Shown: positions 19,510 through 27,932, counted from the stretch's first letter. The stretch is 59,203 nt of DNA from Solirubrobacterales bacterium (GCA_021323175.1 JAJTCK010000003.1:1-59203), one strand, 5' to 3'. Numbers and translations: made by a program. The notes: a model not told the origin generated them from the letters alone.

Positions 19510-20184
19510 GTGAGCGAGGCTTATGGGAGCGACTCGTGCGCCGAGTCCGGAGCCTGGGGCGGCAGGGGCCGCGACGACGACGGGCTGCGCGCGTCTCGCT
19601 TCCACACGACGCGCGGGCCGATGCCCCCGTCGGCGTGGATCCGCCTGCCCACGGCGCGGCTCCGGGCGCGGCGCGGGCAGACGCCGGAGCGTCCCTGGAT
19701 CGTCCCCGCTGCGATCGGCTGGCTGCGGCGCCGGATCCGGCCGAACTGGCGTGTGCTTGAGCTCGGCGCCGGGCGGTCCACCGTGTGGCTGGCGCGCCGT
19801 GCCGGTGCTGTCCTTTCCTTCGAGGACGACCAGCTCTGGCTCGGCTGGACGCGGGAACGCCTGGCTCAGCTGGGAACCACGAACGTCGAGTTGCGCGAGA
19901 TGGCCGTGGAGCGGTTCGCTTCGGAGGTCGCGCGGCTGCCCGACGACTCCTTCGACCTGGTCGTGGTCGACTTCCTGGAGTCACCTCGCGCGGACAGGGT
20001 CGAGGCCGTTCGCGCCTCACTGACGAAGGTGAGGCCGCGCGGCCACCTGCTCCTCGACGACTCCGATCGCCCCGCGTATTCGCCGGCCTTCGAGCTGCTC
20101 TCGGGCTGGCGCGCCAAGCGGTTCGCGGGCGTGAAGGACGGATGGCCCCAGGCCGTCGAGACGACGGTCTTCCGCCGCCCGTGA
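19510..20184 (+). CDS. class I SAM-dependent methyltransferase-like protein
   Basis: This protein of up to 224 residues carries the motif I-like WRVLELGAGRSTVWLARRAG (about residues 79-98), an acidic post-II stretch LSFEDDQLWLGWTRERL and motif IV-like DLVVVDFLESP, followed by GHLLLDDSDRP. These fit a Rossmann methyltransferase of the FkbM/TylF size class. GTG at 19510 starts 13 nt after the SDR stop. The first 37 residues are low-similarity, so a later start such as ATG 19621 is possible. The substrate is not predictable. Confidence 0.75.
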   Translation: MSEAYGSDSCAESGAWGGRGRDDDGLRASRFHTTRGPMPPSAWIRLPTARLRARRGQTPERPWIVPAAIGWLRRRIRPNWRVLELGAGRSTVWLARRAGAVLSFEDDQLWLGWTRERLAQLGTTNVELREMAVERFASEVARLPDDSFDLVVVDFLESPRADRVEAVRASLTKVRPRGHLLLDDSDRPAYSPAFELLSGWRAKRFAGVKDGWPQAVETTVFRRP

Positions 20185-20207
20185 CCGGTCGCGAAGACCC
20201 GGGATGA

Positions 20208-20233
20208 GAGAGGGCCCCTCTCGGGGCCCTCTC
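20208..20233. terminator. bidirectional hairpin terminator
   Basis: GAGAGGGCCCC-TCTC-GGGGCCCTCTC is a perfect 11-bp stem with a 4-nt loop. It lies between the methyltransferase-like gene (plus) and the 3' end of RNase P RNA (minus), and could end both. No clear U-tract is present. Confidence 0.7.
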
Positions 20234-20237
20234 CGCA

Positions 20238-20570
<333 letters not shown>

Positions 20571-20640
20571 GTCACAGATGGTACTCCCGACCTGGCGACC
20601 TCGCGAATCCGCCATGCCGATGCCATGCGGGGCGCCTGCG

Positions 20641-20856
20641 TCAGGAGAGCTCGGAGCCGCAGGTGTCGCACCCGGCGGCTCCGAGCTCCCCGGCGCAGAC
20701 TGGGCATTCGGCGTGCCCGCGGGCCGTGAGGTCCTCCCAGGCGCCGAGGATCGAGTCCTCGAGCGTCGACCTCGACGGCTCGAACAGGCGGGCTGCCGAC
20801 TGCTCGTGCGGGCGCCTCGCGGCGACCGCGGTCTCGGTGGCCAGAGCCGTGCTCAC
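20641..20856 (-). CDS. small zinc-ribbon protein coupled to lexA
   Basis: This 71-residue protein ends in a predicted zinc ribbon: CPVCAGEL (about residue 51) and CDTCGSEL (about residue 63). Before it lies a helical stretch ESRSTLEDSILGAWEDLTA-like in character. Its GTG start overlaps the lexA stop by 4 nt (GTGA), so translation is coupled to LexA. That coupling and the intact cysteines argue it is real although short. No function is known to me. A role in the SOS response is inference from position only. Confidence 0.65.
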   Translation of the reverse strand: MSTALATETAVAARRPHEQSAARLFEPSRSTLEDSILGAWEDLTARGHAECPVCAGELGAAGCDTCGSELS

Positions 20857-21470
20857 GAGATCCTCCGGAACACCCCGACGACCCGCCCCATCACGGCCGC
20901 GTCCCGGGTTCGAAGCGGCTTCATGCTCTTGTTCTCCGGCTGCAGGCGAACTTGGTCCTGCTCGCGGAAGAAGCGCTTGACGGTGGCCTCCTCGTCGCCC
21001 ACGAGCGCGACGACGATCTCGCCGTTGGAAGCGTCGTCCGCCGGCCGCACCACGACGAAGTCGCCCTCGAGGATCCCGGCGTCCACCATGCTCTCGCCGC
21101 GAACCCGGAGGATGTAGTCCCCCTCCTCCCCGCCGATCACGTCGGGGACGTCGAGGTACTCCTCCACATTCTCCTCGGCCAGCACCGGCTCGCCGGCGGC
21201 TACCTGGCCCACCAGGGGAAGGCCCGAGGGCTTCACCGCGCGCTTGGCCCTCTGGACGAGGACCTCCATCGCGCGGGGCTTCGCCGGGTCGCGCCGCAGC
21301 ACTCCCAGGCTCTCCAGCTTCGAGAGGTGCGCGTGCACGGTGGAGGAGCTGGTCAGTCCGACGGCCTTGCCGATCTCGCGCACCGTCGGGGGATACCCGT
21401 GGCGGCTCAGGTAGCGGCTGATGTAGTCGAAGATCTCGCGCTGGCGCTTGCTCAGGTCCTTCAGGTCCAT
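20853..21470 (-). CDS. lexA: SOS repressor LexA
   Basis: This 205-residue repressor binds SOS boxes and self-cleaves when RecA filaments form. The N-terminal winged helix spans residues 1-70 (QREIFDYISRYLSRHGYPPT, VGLTSSSTVHAHLSKLES). The cleavage site is Ala-Gly in VGQVAAGEP, and the Ser-Lys dyad lies in GESMVDAGI and EATVKRFF. ATG at 21470 has GGAGGAG upstream. The frame continues to 21515 but that part is Arg-rich noise. A perfect SOS box at 21539-21552 implies autoregulation. A zinc-ribbon gene overlaps its 3' end. Confidence 0.95.
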   Translation of the reverse strand: MDLKDLSKRQREIFDYISRYLSRHGYPPTVREIGKAVGLTSSSTVHAHLSKLESLGVLRRDPAKPRAMEVLVQRAKRAVKPSGLPLVGQVAAGEPVLAEENVEEYLDVPDVIGGEEGDYILRVRGESMVDAGILEGDFVVVRPADDASNGEIVVALVGDEEATVKRFFREQDQVRLQPENKSMKPLRTRDAAVMGRVVGVFRRIS

Positions 21471-21538
21471 CGCTGCTCCTCCCCGCTGGCGGCGTCGTCG
21501 CCGTCGCGCTTCCAATCGGTGGCTGGGACTGTCTCAGG

Positions 21539-21552
21539 CGAACACACGTTCG
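21539..21552. promoter_or_regulatory. LexA operator (SOS box)
   Basis: CGAACACACGTTCG is a perfect match to the CGAAC-N4-GTTCG box of Gram-positive and actinobacterial LexA. It lies about 70 bp before the lexA ATG. Confidence 0.88.
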
Positions 21553-21695
21553 GAACAGTAGCGCGGCTCACGGACGCTTGCAAGCGTCGTTCGAAGCAGA
21601 ACCAGCCTCCCTTTTGCCGTGGCTCCCGGCGGCGTTCCGCGAGAGTGCCGCTGCTAGTCCCCCGCCCTGCCGTGGCTAAGATGCCCCGCAGTCAC

Positions 21696-21781
<86 letters not shown>

Positions 21782-21850
21782 CTGTCGGGCCCGCGTGAAG
21801 GGCTTCACGACTTCGGGCTCAGCGATTCGGACGGGTTCCCGGCGAGCGCC

Positions 21851-22642
21851 TCAGCTGCCCTTGAACTCGGGCGGGCGCTTCTGTACGAAGGCCATGACGC
21901 CCTCGGTGAAGTCCGCCGTTCTGCCCTGCTCCGCCTGCGCGTCCGCCTCGGCCTCGAGCTGGTCGGCCATCCCGGCGTAGACGCGGCGGTTCACGAGCCG
22001 CTTGAAGTTGGCGTACGACGCGGTCGGTCCCTTGGCCAGGTGCTCGAGCAGCTGCTCGGCGTCCACGATCAGGCGCTCGTCCGGCAGGACCCGGTTGACG
22101 ATCCCCCACTCCAGCGCCTGAGCGGCGGGCACCCGCTCCCCGAGCATTCCCATCTCCATCGTGCGGGCGAGGCCGGCGCGGGCCGGGAGGATCGCGGTGA
22201 CGCCGCCGTCCGGCACCAGCCCGATGTTCACGAAGGCGAGCAGGAAGTACGAGGATTCGCCCGCCAGCACCAGGTCGCAGTCGAGCGCCAGCGAGCAGCC
22301 GATGCCGACCGCCGGCCCGTTCACGGCCGCGATCACGGGCTTCGGCATCTCGCGGATCCCGAGGATGATCGGGTGATAGAGCTCCTTCAGGCGGACGCTC
22401 AGGTCGGGCAATCCCTCCTCCCTGCCGCGGTCCTCCTTCAGGTCGGCACCGGAGGAGAACGCTCGGCCGGCGCCGGTGATCATCACCGCGCGGACGGCGT
22501 CGTCGGATGACGCACTCTCCACCGCGGCGAGCAGGTCTCGTCCCAGCTGCTCGTTCCAGGCGTTCAGTGAGTCGGGCAGGTCGAGCGTGATGCGCGCCGC
22601 CCCGTTCTTGACCTCGAGCTTGACTGTCTCACCGTTGGCGAT
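21851..22642 (-). CDS. enoyl-CoA hydratase/isomerase family protein, start unclear
   Basis: This crotonase-fold protein hydrates or isomerises acyl-CoA. Oxyanion-hole blocks are TGAGRAFSSGADL and AAVNGPAVGIGCSLAL, and the tail is KRPPEFKGS. The conventional start would be GTG 22522 (223 aa). However, homology clearly extends upstream with ARITLDLPDSLNAWNEQL, the family's N-terminal strand and helix. The open frame reaches back to a TGA at 22660 without any ATG, GTG or TTG. The best full-length start is ATC at 22642, which would read as ANGETVKLEVKNG after the initiator (263 aa). A sequencing error or a rare AUC start are both possible. Confidence 0.8.
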   Translation of the reverse strand: MANGETVKLEVKNGAARITLDLPDSLNAWNEQLGRDLLAAVESASSDDAVRAVMITGAGRAFSSGADLKEDRGREEGLPDLSVRLKELYHPIILGIREMPKPVIAAVNGPAVGIGCSLALDCDLVLAGESSYFLLAFVNIGLVPDGGVTAILPARAGLARTMEMGMLGERVPAAQALEWGIVNRVLPDERLIVDAEQLLEHLAKGPTASYANFKRLVNRRVYAGMADQLEAEADAQAEQGRTADFTEGVMAFVQKRPPEFKGS

Positions 22643-22711
22643 GCGAGTAACCCTATGTCAGCCCAGCGGCTCCGAGTGTGAGGCTCGGCCGACTGCATTC
22701 CGCCCCTGGCC

Positions 22712-23629
22712 TCAGCCTCGGTCGATCGTGGTCAGCCACACGGCGGAGATGCGTGGGACCGGGCCCCCTCCGCTTAAGCCGCGCACCGACGCCTCCATGG
22801 CGACGCCGCCACCCGTACCGGGAGCGGCCCTCAGGAGCGGGTCCGCGCCGAGGGACCCCAACGTCCGCCGGGGCAGCGGGCCGGCGATCTGGGCACGGCG
22901 CGCGCGCACGACCGATGCACGCCCGGCGGCGGACGCGACCGCCATGAAGCCGACCGAGTCAAGGGCGGGGCCCAGTCCCAGCTCGGTCCCCCACCAGGAC
23001 GGGTTGCGCGCGAGCTCTCCCCCGCGAAGACCGCCCGAAAGCGTGAAGGCCCCCGTGCCGCTGTCCGCGGACTGGGTGTAACTGGCCCCCTCCCCGCTCT
23101 GGGGATCGAGCGACTCGGGCGACACGATCGACAGCCTGACATTGGAAAGCCTGCGGCGCAGGTCCCGAACGGGCCGGGTCAGCAGGAACCGAACCTCTCC
23201 CGGCCTGGGCGAGTCCACCGCGAATAGCTCGGGCAGGAGTGCCCTGCCCTCGGAGCTCGATGTCCACCGGCGCGAGTTCGCGATCACGGCCGCTGCATTG
23301 AACGGCGTCCCGTCGGCGAAGCGCACGCCCGGACGCAGCTGGAGCGTCCAGAGAGCTCCGTCCCCGGAAGGCCGGAACGCGACGGCCAGTCCCGCAGGTC
23401 GGGGCGGGCCGCCGTATGGCGTCGAGACGACAGCCGCAAGCGGCTCGTGGACTTGCGCGGTGACCACCCGTGACGGCAGGGTGGCGGCCGTGAGCGGGTC
23501 AAGGCTTCGAGGCAGCGACGGCAGTGCGTAAGCGATCCCACCGGCTTCGCCGGCGGCGGGCAGACCGCCGGTCGCCGTGCCCGAGTCAAACTCCCCGCCA
23601 CACCCGGTGAGCAGGAGCGCTGACACCAA
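22712..23629 (-). CDS. short lipoprotein related to family 5 solute-binding proteins
   Basis: This protein of about 305 residues resembles the N-terminal half of peptide/nickel ABC-binding proteins: SLPRSLDPLTAATLPSRVV, then WTLQLRPGVRFADGTPFNAA (about residues 92-111) and a RNPSWWG motif. A lipobox (LLLTGC) stands at the very N-terminus. Typical members have about 500 residues, so the C-terminal half is missing. TTG 23629 leaves only nine residues before the Cys, too short for a signal peptide. Upstream codons (GLRAAATALV) look like one but offer no standard start. No permease genes adjoin it. Confidence 0.65.
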   Translation of the reverse strand: MVSALLLTGCGGEFDSGTATGGLPAAGEAGGIAYALPSLPRSLDPLTAATLPSRVVTAQVHEPLAAVVSTPYGGPPRPAGLAVAFRPSGDGALWTLQLRPGVRFADGTPFNAAAVIANSRRWTSSSEGRALLPELFAVDSPRPGEVRFLLTRPVRDLRRRLSNVRLSIVSPESLDPQSGEGASYTQSADSGTGAFTLSGGLRGGELARNPSWWGTELGLGPALDSVGFMAVASAAGRASVVRARRAQIAGPLPRRTLGSLGADPLLRAAPGTGGGVAMEASVRGLSGGGPVPRISAVWLTTIDRG

Positions 23630-23712
23630 GGCGGTCGCCGCTGCACGGAGTCCACAAGGTCCGCGAAAGCAAAGCGTGCGATCCGATGGCCGAGGAGGAA
23701 GGCGCCGCGTGG

Positions 23713-23937
23713 CTACAAGCGCATCAGGACGACGGCGTTCAGCGCCCAGAGGACCGAGAAGAAGATGGTCCAGCGGGTCAGGTTCCGCTCCACCAGGGAG
23801 CCGCCGCCGAAGGCGCTTCCGCCTCCGCCGATTCCGGCCATGCCGGAGAGTCCCGAGTCCTTGCCGGAATGCAGCAGGACCAGGAACACGATGATCACCG
23901 AGAGCAGGACCTGCACGACGTTCAGGAGCGTCTCCAT
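23713..23937 (-). CDS. secG: preprotein translocase subunit SecG
   Basis: This 74-residue membrane protein of the SecYEG channel has two helices, LLNVVQVLLSVIIVFLVLL and WTIFFSVLWALNAVVLMRL. Between them lies the Gly-rich cytoplasmic loop with GGGGSAFGGGSLVERNLT. ATG at 23937 gives the typical N-terminus. In many actinobacteria secG follows gap-pgk-tpiA. Here it lies in a ccm-linked run and the glycolytic genes are 14 kb away. Confidence 0.93.
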   Translation of the reverse strand: METLLNVVQVLLSVIIVFLVLLHSGKDSGLSGMAGIGGGGSAFGGGSLVERNLTRWTIFFSVLWALNAVVLMRL

Positions 23938-23974
23938 CGCGCGCGAGTGTAGAGCAGGGCGCACGCGCAGCGCC

Positions 23975-24253
23975 CTAGCGACGCTCCAGACGGTCGAGCC
24001 GCTTCAGGATCTCGATCGCCTCGGAGCGGAGCTCCCGGTTGATGCGCCCGAAGTCCTCCTCGCTGAGCTTCCCCGAGGTCCGGTCGGCCTCAGCGTCCCG
24101 GATCTCGCGGTACTTCGCCTCCTTGCGGGCCTCGAGCTCCGCGCGCTCGGACTCCAGGGGATCGACCTGAACGGCGTCGGGGTCACGGCGCAGTGGCGCG
24201 GCCACGAACGCCGCGACCAGGGCGAGCAGCGCGATTGCCAGCAAAAACTCCAC
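23975..24253 (-). CDS. CcmI-like small cytochrome c maturation protein
   Basis: This 92-residue protein has an N-terminal membrane helix (FLLAIALLALVAAFVAAPL). A charged, coiled-coil-prone stretch follows with LESERAELEARKEAKYREIR, GKLSEEDFGRINRELRSEA and ILKRLDRLE. This pattern is the N-terminal module of CcmI/CycH. GTG at 24253 lies 68 nt after the ccmF stop, so it belongs to the ccmE-ccmF run. The larger frame that extends to 25192 is the antisense-like shadow of ccmF and not part of it. Confidence 0.75.
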   Translation of the reverse strand: MEFLLAIALLALVAAFVAAPLRRDPDAVQVDPLESERAELEARKEAKYREIRDAEADRTSGKLSEEDFGRINRELRSEAIEILKRLDRLERR

Positions 24254-24321
24254 CGCGCGAAAGCTAGAGGCAGCGTCAGGGCGGCGGTCCCTGCGGCCCG
24301 GTCCCGGGTGCGGCAGCAGCG

Positions 24322-26466
24322 TCAGGCCCGCGCGCGTACCTCGCGCCCGACCCGGGCCGCGTAGGCGGCACGTGCGCGACGACGCGCCTCGGCCGACGGC
24401 CAAAGCGCCAGCAGCGCCCCCGCCAGTGAGACGAGGGCACCGATCCACAGCCACATCACCAGAGGGTTGACGATAACCCTGAAGGTCGCCGGCGGCGGGT
24501 TCTGCGCGTAGCGCTCCGCCAGCGCCAGGATCGCGATCCCCTGTGCGTCGGGCGGCAGGTCGGCAAGCTGGCGGTTTCCGCGGGCGATGTCGTCGTCGAG
24601 GACCGAGAGGTCCGGTTGGAAGGCCGCCCAGAAGTCCTCGCTCGCACCCGAGCGGAGTCCGATCTCGCTGGTCGCCTCGCCCTCGAAGTAGCGGCCAATC
24701 GGGCCCGCCATCGGATTCTGGGTTGGGTAGTAGTTGCGAGCCGGAGCGAGCAGCGCGAACTGCTCGCCGTCCCTGCGCACATCGAGGGTCGCGATGAAGG
24801 CGACTCGCTCGCTCTGAGGGTCGGCCGCCAGCCGCTCGTAGGTGACCTCGTAATCGCCGACCTGGGCTGACTCCCCCACGTCCAGCCGCAGGTCCCGGTT
24901 CGTCTGGAAGCTCGAGGAGGCGGCGATGCCGACCAGCAGGATCGCGATGCCGGCGTGCACGATGTAGCCGCCGTAGCGCCTGCGGTTGCGAGCGATCGCG
25001 CCGGCCATCGCGGCCGGCAGGGCCTCGCCGGTCAGCGCCCGCCGCGCGATACCCGCGCGCCAGAACTCCTGGGCCAGCGCGACCAGCGTGAAGGCCGCGA
25101 AGGCGAACAGGAAAAGCGCCCAGGGGCTGTCGGCGGCGTCCGTGGAGAACGCGAGCACGACCGCGGCGGCCCCGGCCGCCATCGAGGGCCATAGCAGGAG
25201 CCCCTTCGCGGCCTCAGCGCTCAGGCGACCCCAAGCGAGCAGCGGGCCGATGCCGGTGAACAGGACCAGGGCGACGCCGATGGGGGTGACATAGCGGTCG
25301 AACCAGGGCCCGCCCAGCGACGAGCGGGTGCCGGTGAAGAACTCCGCAATCAAGGGGAAGAACGTCCCCCAGAAGATCACGGCGGCGAGTCCGACCAGAA
25401 GCAGGTTGTTCACCAGAAAGATCGCCTCGCGCGAGAGCGCCGACTCGATGCGCCGCTCCGGCCGGAGGTCGGCCAGCCGGCTCACGATCAGCGCCGCGGA
25501 ACCGACCGCGAGGATCGCGATCAGTACCAGCAGTGGACCGCCCACCGTCGAGGCCCCGAATGCGTGGATGGACTGCAGGATCCCGGACCGGACCAGGAAG
25601 GTTCCTAGCAGCGCGAGCAGGAACGCCATCGCGATCAGGCTGACGTTCCATACTTTCAGCATCCCGCGGCGTTCTTGGACCATCACGGAGTGGATGAACG
25701 CAGTGGTGACAAGCCACGGCATCAGCGCAGCGTTCTCGACCGGGTCCCAGCCCCAGTAACCGCCCCACCCCAGCTCCTCGTAGGACCACCGCGAGCCGAG
25801 CAGGAGGCCCAGCCCCAGGAACAGCCACGCAGCCAACGCGAACCGCCGGGTCACCCGGATCCAGCTCGCGTCCACGCGCCGGGTGATTAGCGCCGCGATC
25901 ATGAACGCGAAGGGGATCGAAAGCAGGACGTAGCCGCTGTAGAGCATCGGGGGGTGGATCACCATGTATGGGTTGCGCAGCAGGGGGGTCAACCCGGCCC
26001 CCTCGGCCGGCGCAGGCCGGAGCTCCTGGAAGGGGGGGGCGGCGAAGATCATCAGCCCGATGAAGAACGACCCGACGACCATCAGGACCCCAGTGGCCCA
26101 GGGCGCCAGCTCGCGGTGGCGGCGGCGTGTCAGGTAGAGCACCGCGCTGGCGGCCAGCGAGAGCACCCAGCCCCACAGCAGCAGCGAGCCCTCCTGGCTC
26201 GACCACATCGCGGTCAGCTTGTAGAAGGTGGGCGTGGTCGTCGAGGAGTGCTCGGCGACAACCTCGAAGGAGAAGTCATCTCGCAGGAAGGCCGACTCCA
26301 GCAAAACGACCGCGGTGGTCAACAGGGCCGCGAGCGCGTAGACCGCACGCCGCGACGCGTCAACCCAGCGGCGATCCCGCGACAGCGCGCCATACACCGC
26401 GGCGCCGCCTGCGAACAGGGCGACGAGCAGCGCGGCGGCGAGGGTTGCCGAGCCGAGCGCAATCAC
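24322..26466 (-). CDS. ccmF: cytochrome c maturation heme lyase CcmF
   Basis: This 714-residue multi-pass membrane protein attaches heme to apocytochrome c. The WWD-type signature is GWGGYWGWDPVENAALMPW (about residue 238), with conserved blocks IHPPMLYSGYVLLSIPFA and SVMVQERRGMLKVWN and a large periplasmic loop near residues 540-640. GTG at 26466 begins 4 nt after the ccmE stop. Length is a little above the E. coli protein. It works with CcmE and the CcmG/CcmH pair encoded about 3 kb away on the other strand. Confidence 0.95.
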   Translation of the reverse strand: MIALGSATLAAALLVALFAGGAAVYGALSRDRRWVDASRRAVYALAALLTTAVVLLESAFLRDDFSFEVVAEHSSTTTPTFYKLTAMWSSQEGSLLLWGWVLSLAASAVLYLTRRRHRELAPWATGVLMVVGSFFIGLMIFAAPPFQELRPAPAEGAGLTPLLRNPYMVIHPPMLYSGYVLLSIPFAFMIAALITRRVDASWIRVTRRFALAAWLFLGLGLLLGSRWSYEELGWGGYWGWDPVENAALMPWLVTTAFIHSVMVQERRGMLKVWNVSLIAMAFLLALLGTFLVRSGILQSIHAFGASTVGGPLLVLIAILAVGSAALIVSRLADLRPERRIESALSREAIFLVNNLLLVGLAAVIFWGTFFPLIAEFFTGTRSSLGGPWFDRYVTPIGVALVLFTGIGPLLAWGRLSAEAAKGLLLWPSMAAGAAAVVLAFSTDAADSPWALFLFAFAAFTLVALAQEFWRAGIARRALTGEALPAAMAGAIARNRRRYGGYIVHAGIAILLVGIAASSSFQTNRDLRLDVGESAQVGDYEVTYERLAADPQSERVAFIATLDVRRDGEQFALLAPARNYYPTQNPMAGPIGRYFEGEATSEIGLRSGASEDFWAAFQPDLSVLDDDIARGNRQLADLPPDAQGIAILALAERYAQNPPPATFRVIVNPLVMWLWIGALVSLAGALLALWPSAEARRRARAAYAARVGREVRARA

Positions 26467-26470
26467 AGGG

Positions 26471-26896
26471 TCACTCCTCGATGATCACGTGCTCCGGATC
26501 CTTCTCGGCCTCCTCCTGGAACTTCGACGGGCACTTCGTGATCAGGCTGTCGTGCTCGGCGACGAAGACGCCGTCGGTCAGCTTGCCTGTGACGATCACC
26601 TCGCGACCGTCGCGGAAGGGGTCCGGGACAGTCCCGGTGTAGGTGACCGGGAGGGCATCCGAGCCGTCCCGGTCAGCGATGTCGAAGCGCAGGCTCTCGT
26701 CGCTGCGCTGGACCGTCCCGGGCACCACCTTGCCGGTCAGGTCATATGTGTCGCCGGACCCCGAGGCGATCAGGTCCGAGGGCTCCCGCGCCTCGGTAGA
26801 GGCGCTGAAAGACGTGTACACGAGCGCCGACGCCAACAGGACCGCGGCCGAGAGGGCCACTACGAGCCTGATCTTTCGCTTCTTGGCGGGATCCAT
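26471..26896 (-). CDS. ccmE: heme chaperone CcmE, Cys-type
   Basis: This 141-residue membrane-anchored periplasmic protein carries heme to CcmF. A basic start (MDPAKKRKIRLV) precedes a single membrane helix, then the OB-fold (GDTYDLTGKVVPGTV, RFDIADRDG, TGTVPDPFRDGREVIVTGKL). In the usual type the covalent heme ligand is His in HxxxY. Here the corresponding site is TKCPSKFQE, so Cys-x3-Phe replaces it, as in the CxxxY variants known from archaea and some deltaproteobacteria. ATG at 26896 is preferred to GTG 26902. The gene is first in the minus-strand run. Confidence 0.88.
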   Translation of the reverse strand: MDPAKKRKIRLVVALSAAVLLASALVYTSFSASTEAREPSDLIASGSGDTYDLTGKVVPGTVQRSDESLRFDIADRDGSDALPVTYTGTVPDPFRDGREVIVTGKLTDGVFVAEHDSLITKCPSKFQEEAEKDPEHVIIEE

Positions 26897-26987
26897 CCAC
26901 ACCGATTATCGCAACCGGCGCCCGCCGGCCCGGCCCTCGCGTGATCACGGTCTCGGGACCGCGCGGCGCGCGTGCCACAATCGCGCC

Positions 26988-27698
26988 GTGGCCGACGCTC
27001 CCGTCCTGCTGATCACCGGAGCCTCCAGCGGCATCGGCGCGCAGATGGCCAGGCGGGCCTCCGAGGCGGGCTACCGGCTCGTCCTGGGCGCCCGGCGCGA
27101 GCAGCCGCTGCGCGAACTGGCGGACGAGCTGGGCGGCTCCGAGCGTGCCATCGCCGTCTCCTCCGACGTGACCGAGTGGGAGGACGCTGAGCGGCTGGCC
27201 GCCGCTGCCGCCGACGCGTTCGGCCGCCTCGACGCGGTGGCGGCGAACGCCGGCTTCGGCGCTACCCGCGGCTTCCTGGAGGAGACGCCTGACCACTGGC
27301 GCTCGATGGTCCTGACGAACGTCCTGGGGGTCGCATATACGATCCGCGCCACGCTGCCGACGCTGCTCGAGGCGGACGCCGGCCACTTCCTGATCACCGG
27401 CTCGGTCGCCGGGCGACGCGCCCTGCCGGGCTCGCTGTACTCGGCCACCAAGTGGGCAGTCACCGCGATCGCCGAATCGCTGCGCCAAGAGCTACGCCAG
27501 ATGCACGAGAACTCGTCGATACGCGTCACGCTGCTCGCCCCAGGGATGGTGGATACAAACTTCTTCGAGAACCGCCCCGGCACCGACCGGGCCCTCGAGG
27601 ACGACGACGTCGCCCGGGCGGCCCTGTGGGCGCTCGCGCAGCCGCCCGGCATGGACGTCAACGAGATCCTGATCCGGCCGAGCACGCAGGCGACGTAG
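26988..27698 (+). CDS. short-chain dehydrogenase/reductase
   Basis: This 236-residue SDR has TGASSGIGAQMARRASEAGY (residues 9-28), VAANAGFG and the catalytic S..YxxxK in ITGSVAGRRALPGSLYSATK. The sequence around residue 35 (LVLGARREQPL) is basic, which suggests NADP. GTG at 26988 starts the canonical N-terminus. The frame is open much further upstream (to 26643) but that part is antisense to ccmE. The last codons and the stop (TAG, 27696-27698) lie inside the first copy of a 40-bp tandem repeat. Substrate unknown. Confidence 0.9.
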   Translation: MADAPVLLITGASSGIGAQMARRASEAGYRLVLGARREQPLRELADELGGSERAIAVSSDVTEWEDAERLAAAAADAFGRLDAVAANAGFGATRGFLEETPDHWRSMVLTNVLGVAYTIRATLPTLLEADAGHFLITGSVAGRRALPGSLYSATKWAVTAIAESLRQELRQMHENSSIRVTLLAPGMVDTNFFENRPGTDRALEDDDVARAALWALAQPPGMDVNEILIRPSTQAT

Positions 27699-27868
27699 TC
27701 GCCGGAGTGCGGAAGAGATGTTCTGTCAGGCGACGTAGTCGCCGGAGTGCGGAAGAGATGTTCTGTCAGGCGACGTAGTCGCCGGAGTGCGAAAGAGATG
27801 TTCTGGCAGGCGACGTAGTCGCCGGAGTGCGGAAGGATGTTCGGGTGGCACGTTCGCCGGAGTGAGCG
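27687..27868. repeat. 40-bp tandem repeat, about 4.5 copies
   Basis: Copies start at 27687, 27727, 27767, 27807 and (degenerate) about 27847. The unit begins CAGGCGACGTAGTCGCCGGA and ends AGATGTTCTGT. Each unit holds the perfect inverted repeat GGCGAC-GTA-GTCGCC. Copies 1 and 2 are identical, copy 3 differs by single bases, copy 4 has a small deletion and the fifth is partial. The first copy overlaps the 3' end of the SDR gene. The array ends about 65 bp before the ATG of the next lipoprotein gene. Confidence 0.9.
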
Positions 27869-27932
27869 GGTCGCGCCGGGGTCCGCGCGGCGAATAGGAT
27901 GGCGCCGCGTCGATCCCAGACCCGAAGAAGCC

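Noticed and set aside
24254-25192. Long minus-strand frame continuing from the CcmI-like gene
   Set aside because: It is a second frame of ccmF with Arg/Gly/Ala-rich composition and no recognisable motifs.
27687-27868. CRISPR array
   Set aside because: The 40-bp units are identical over their whole length, with no unique spacers between repeats, and no cas genes are near.
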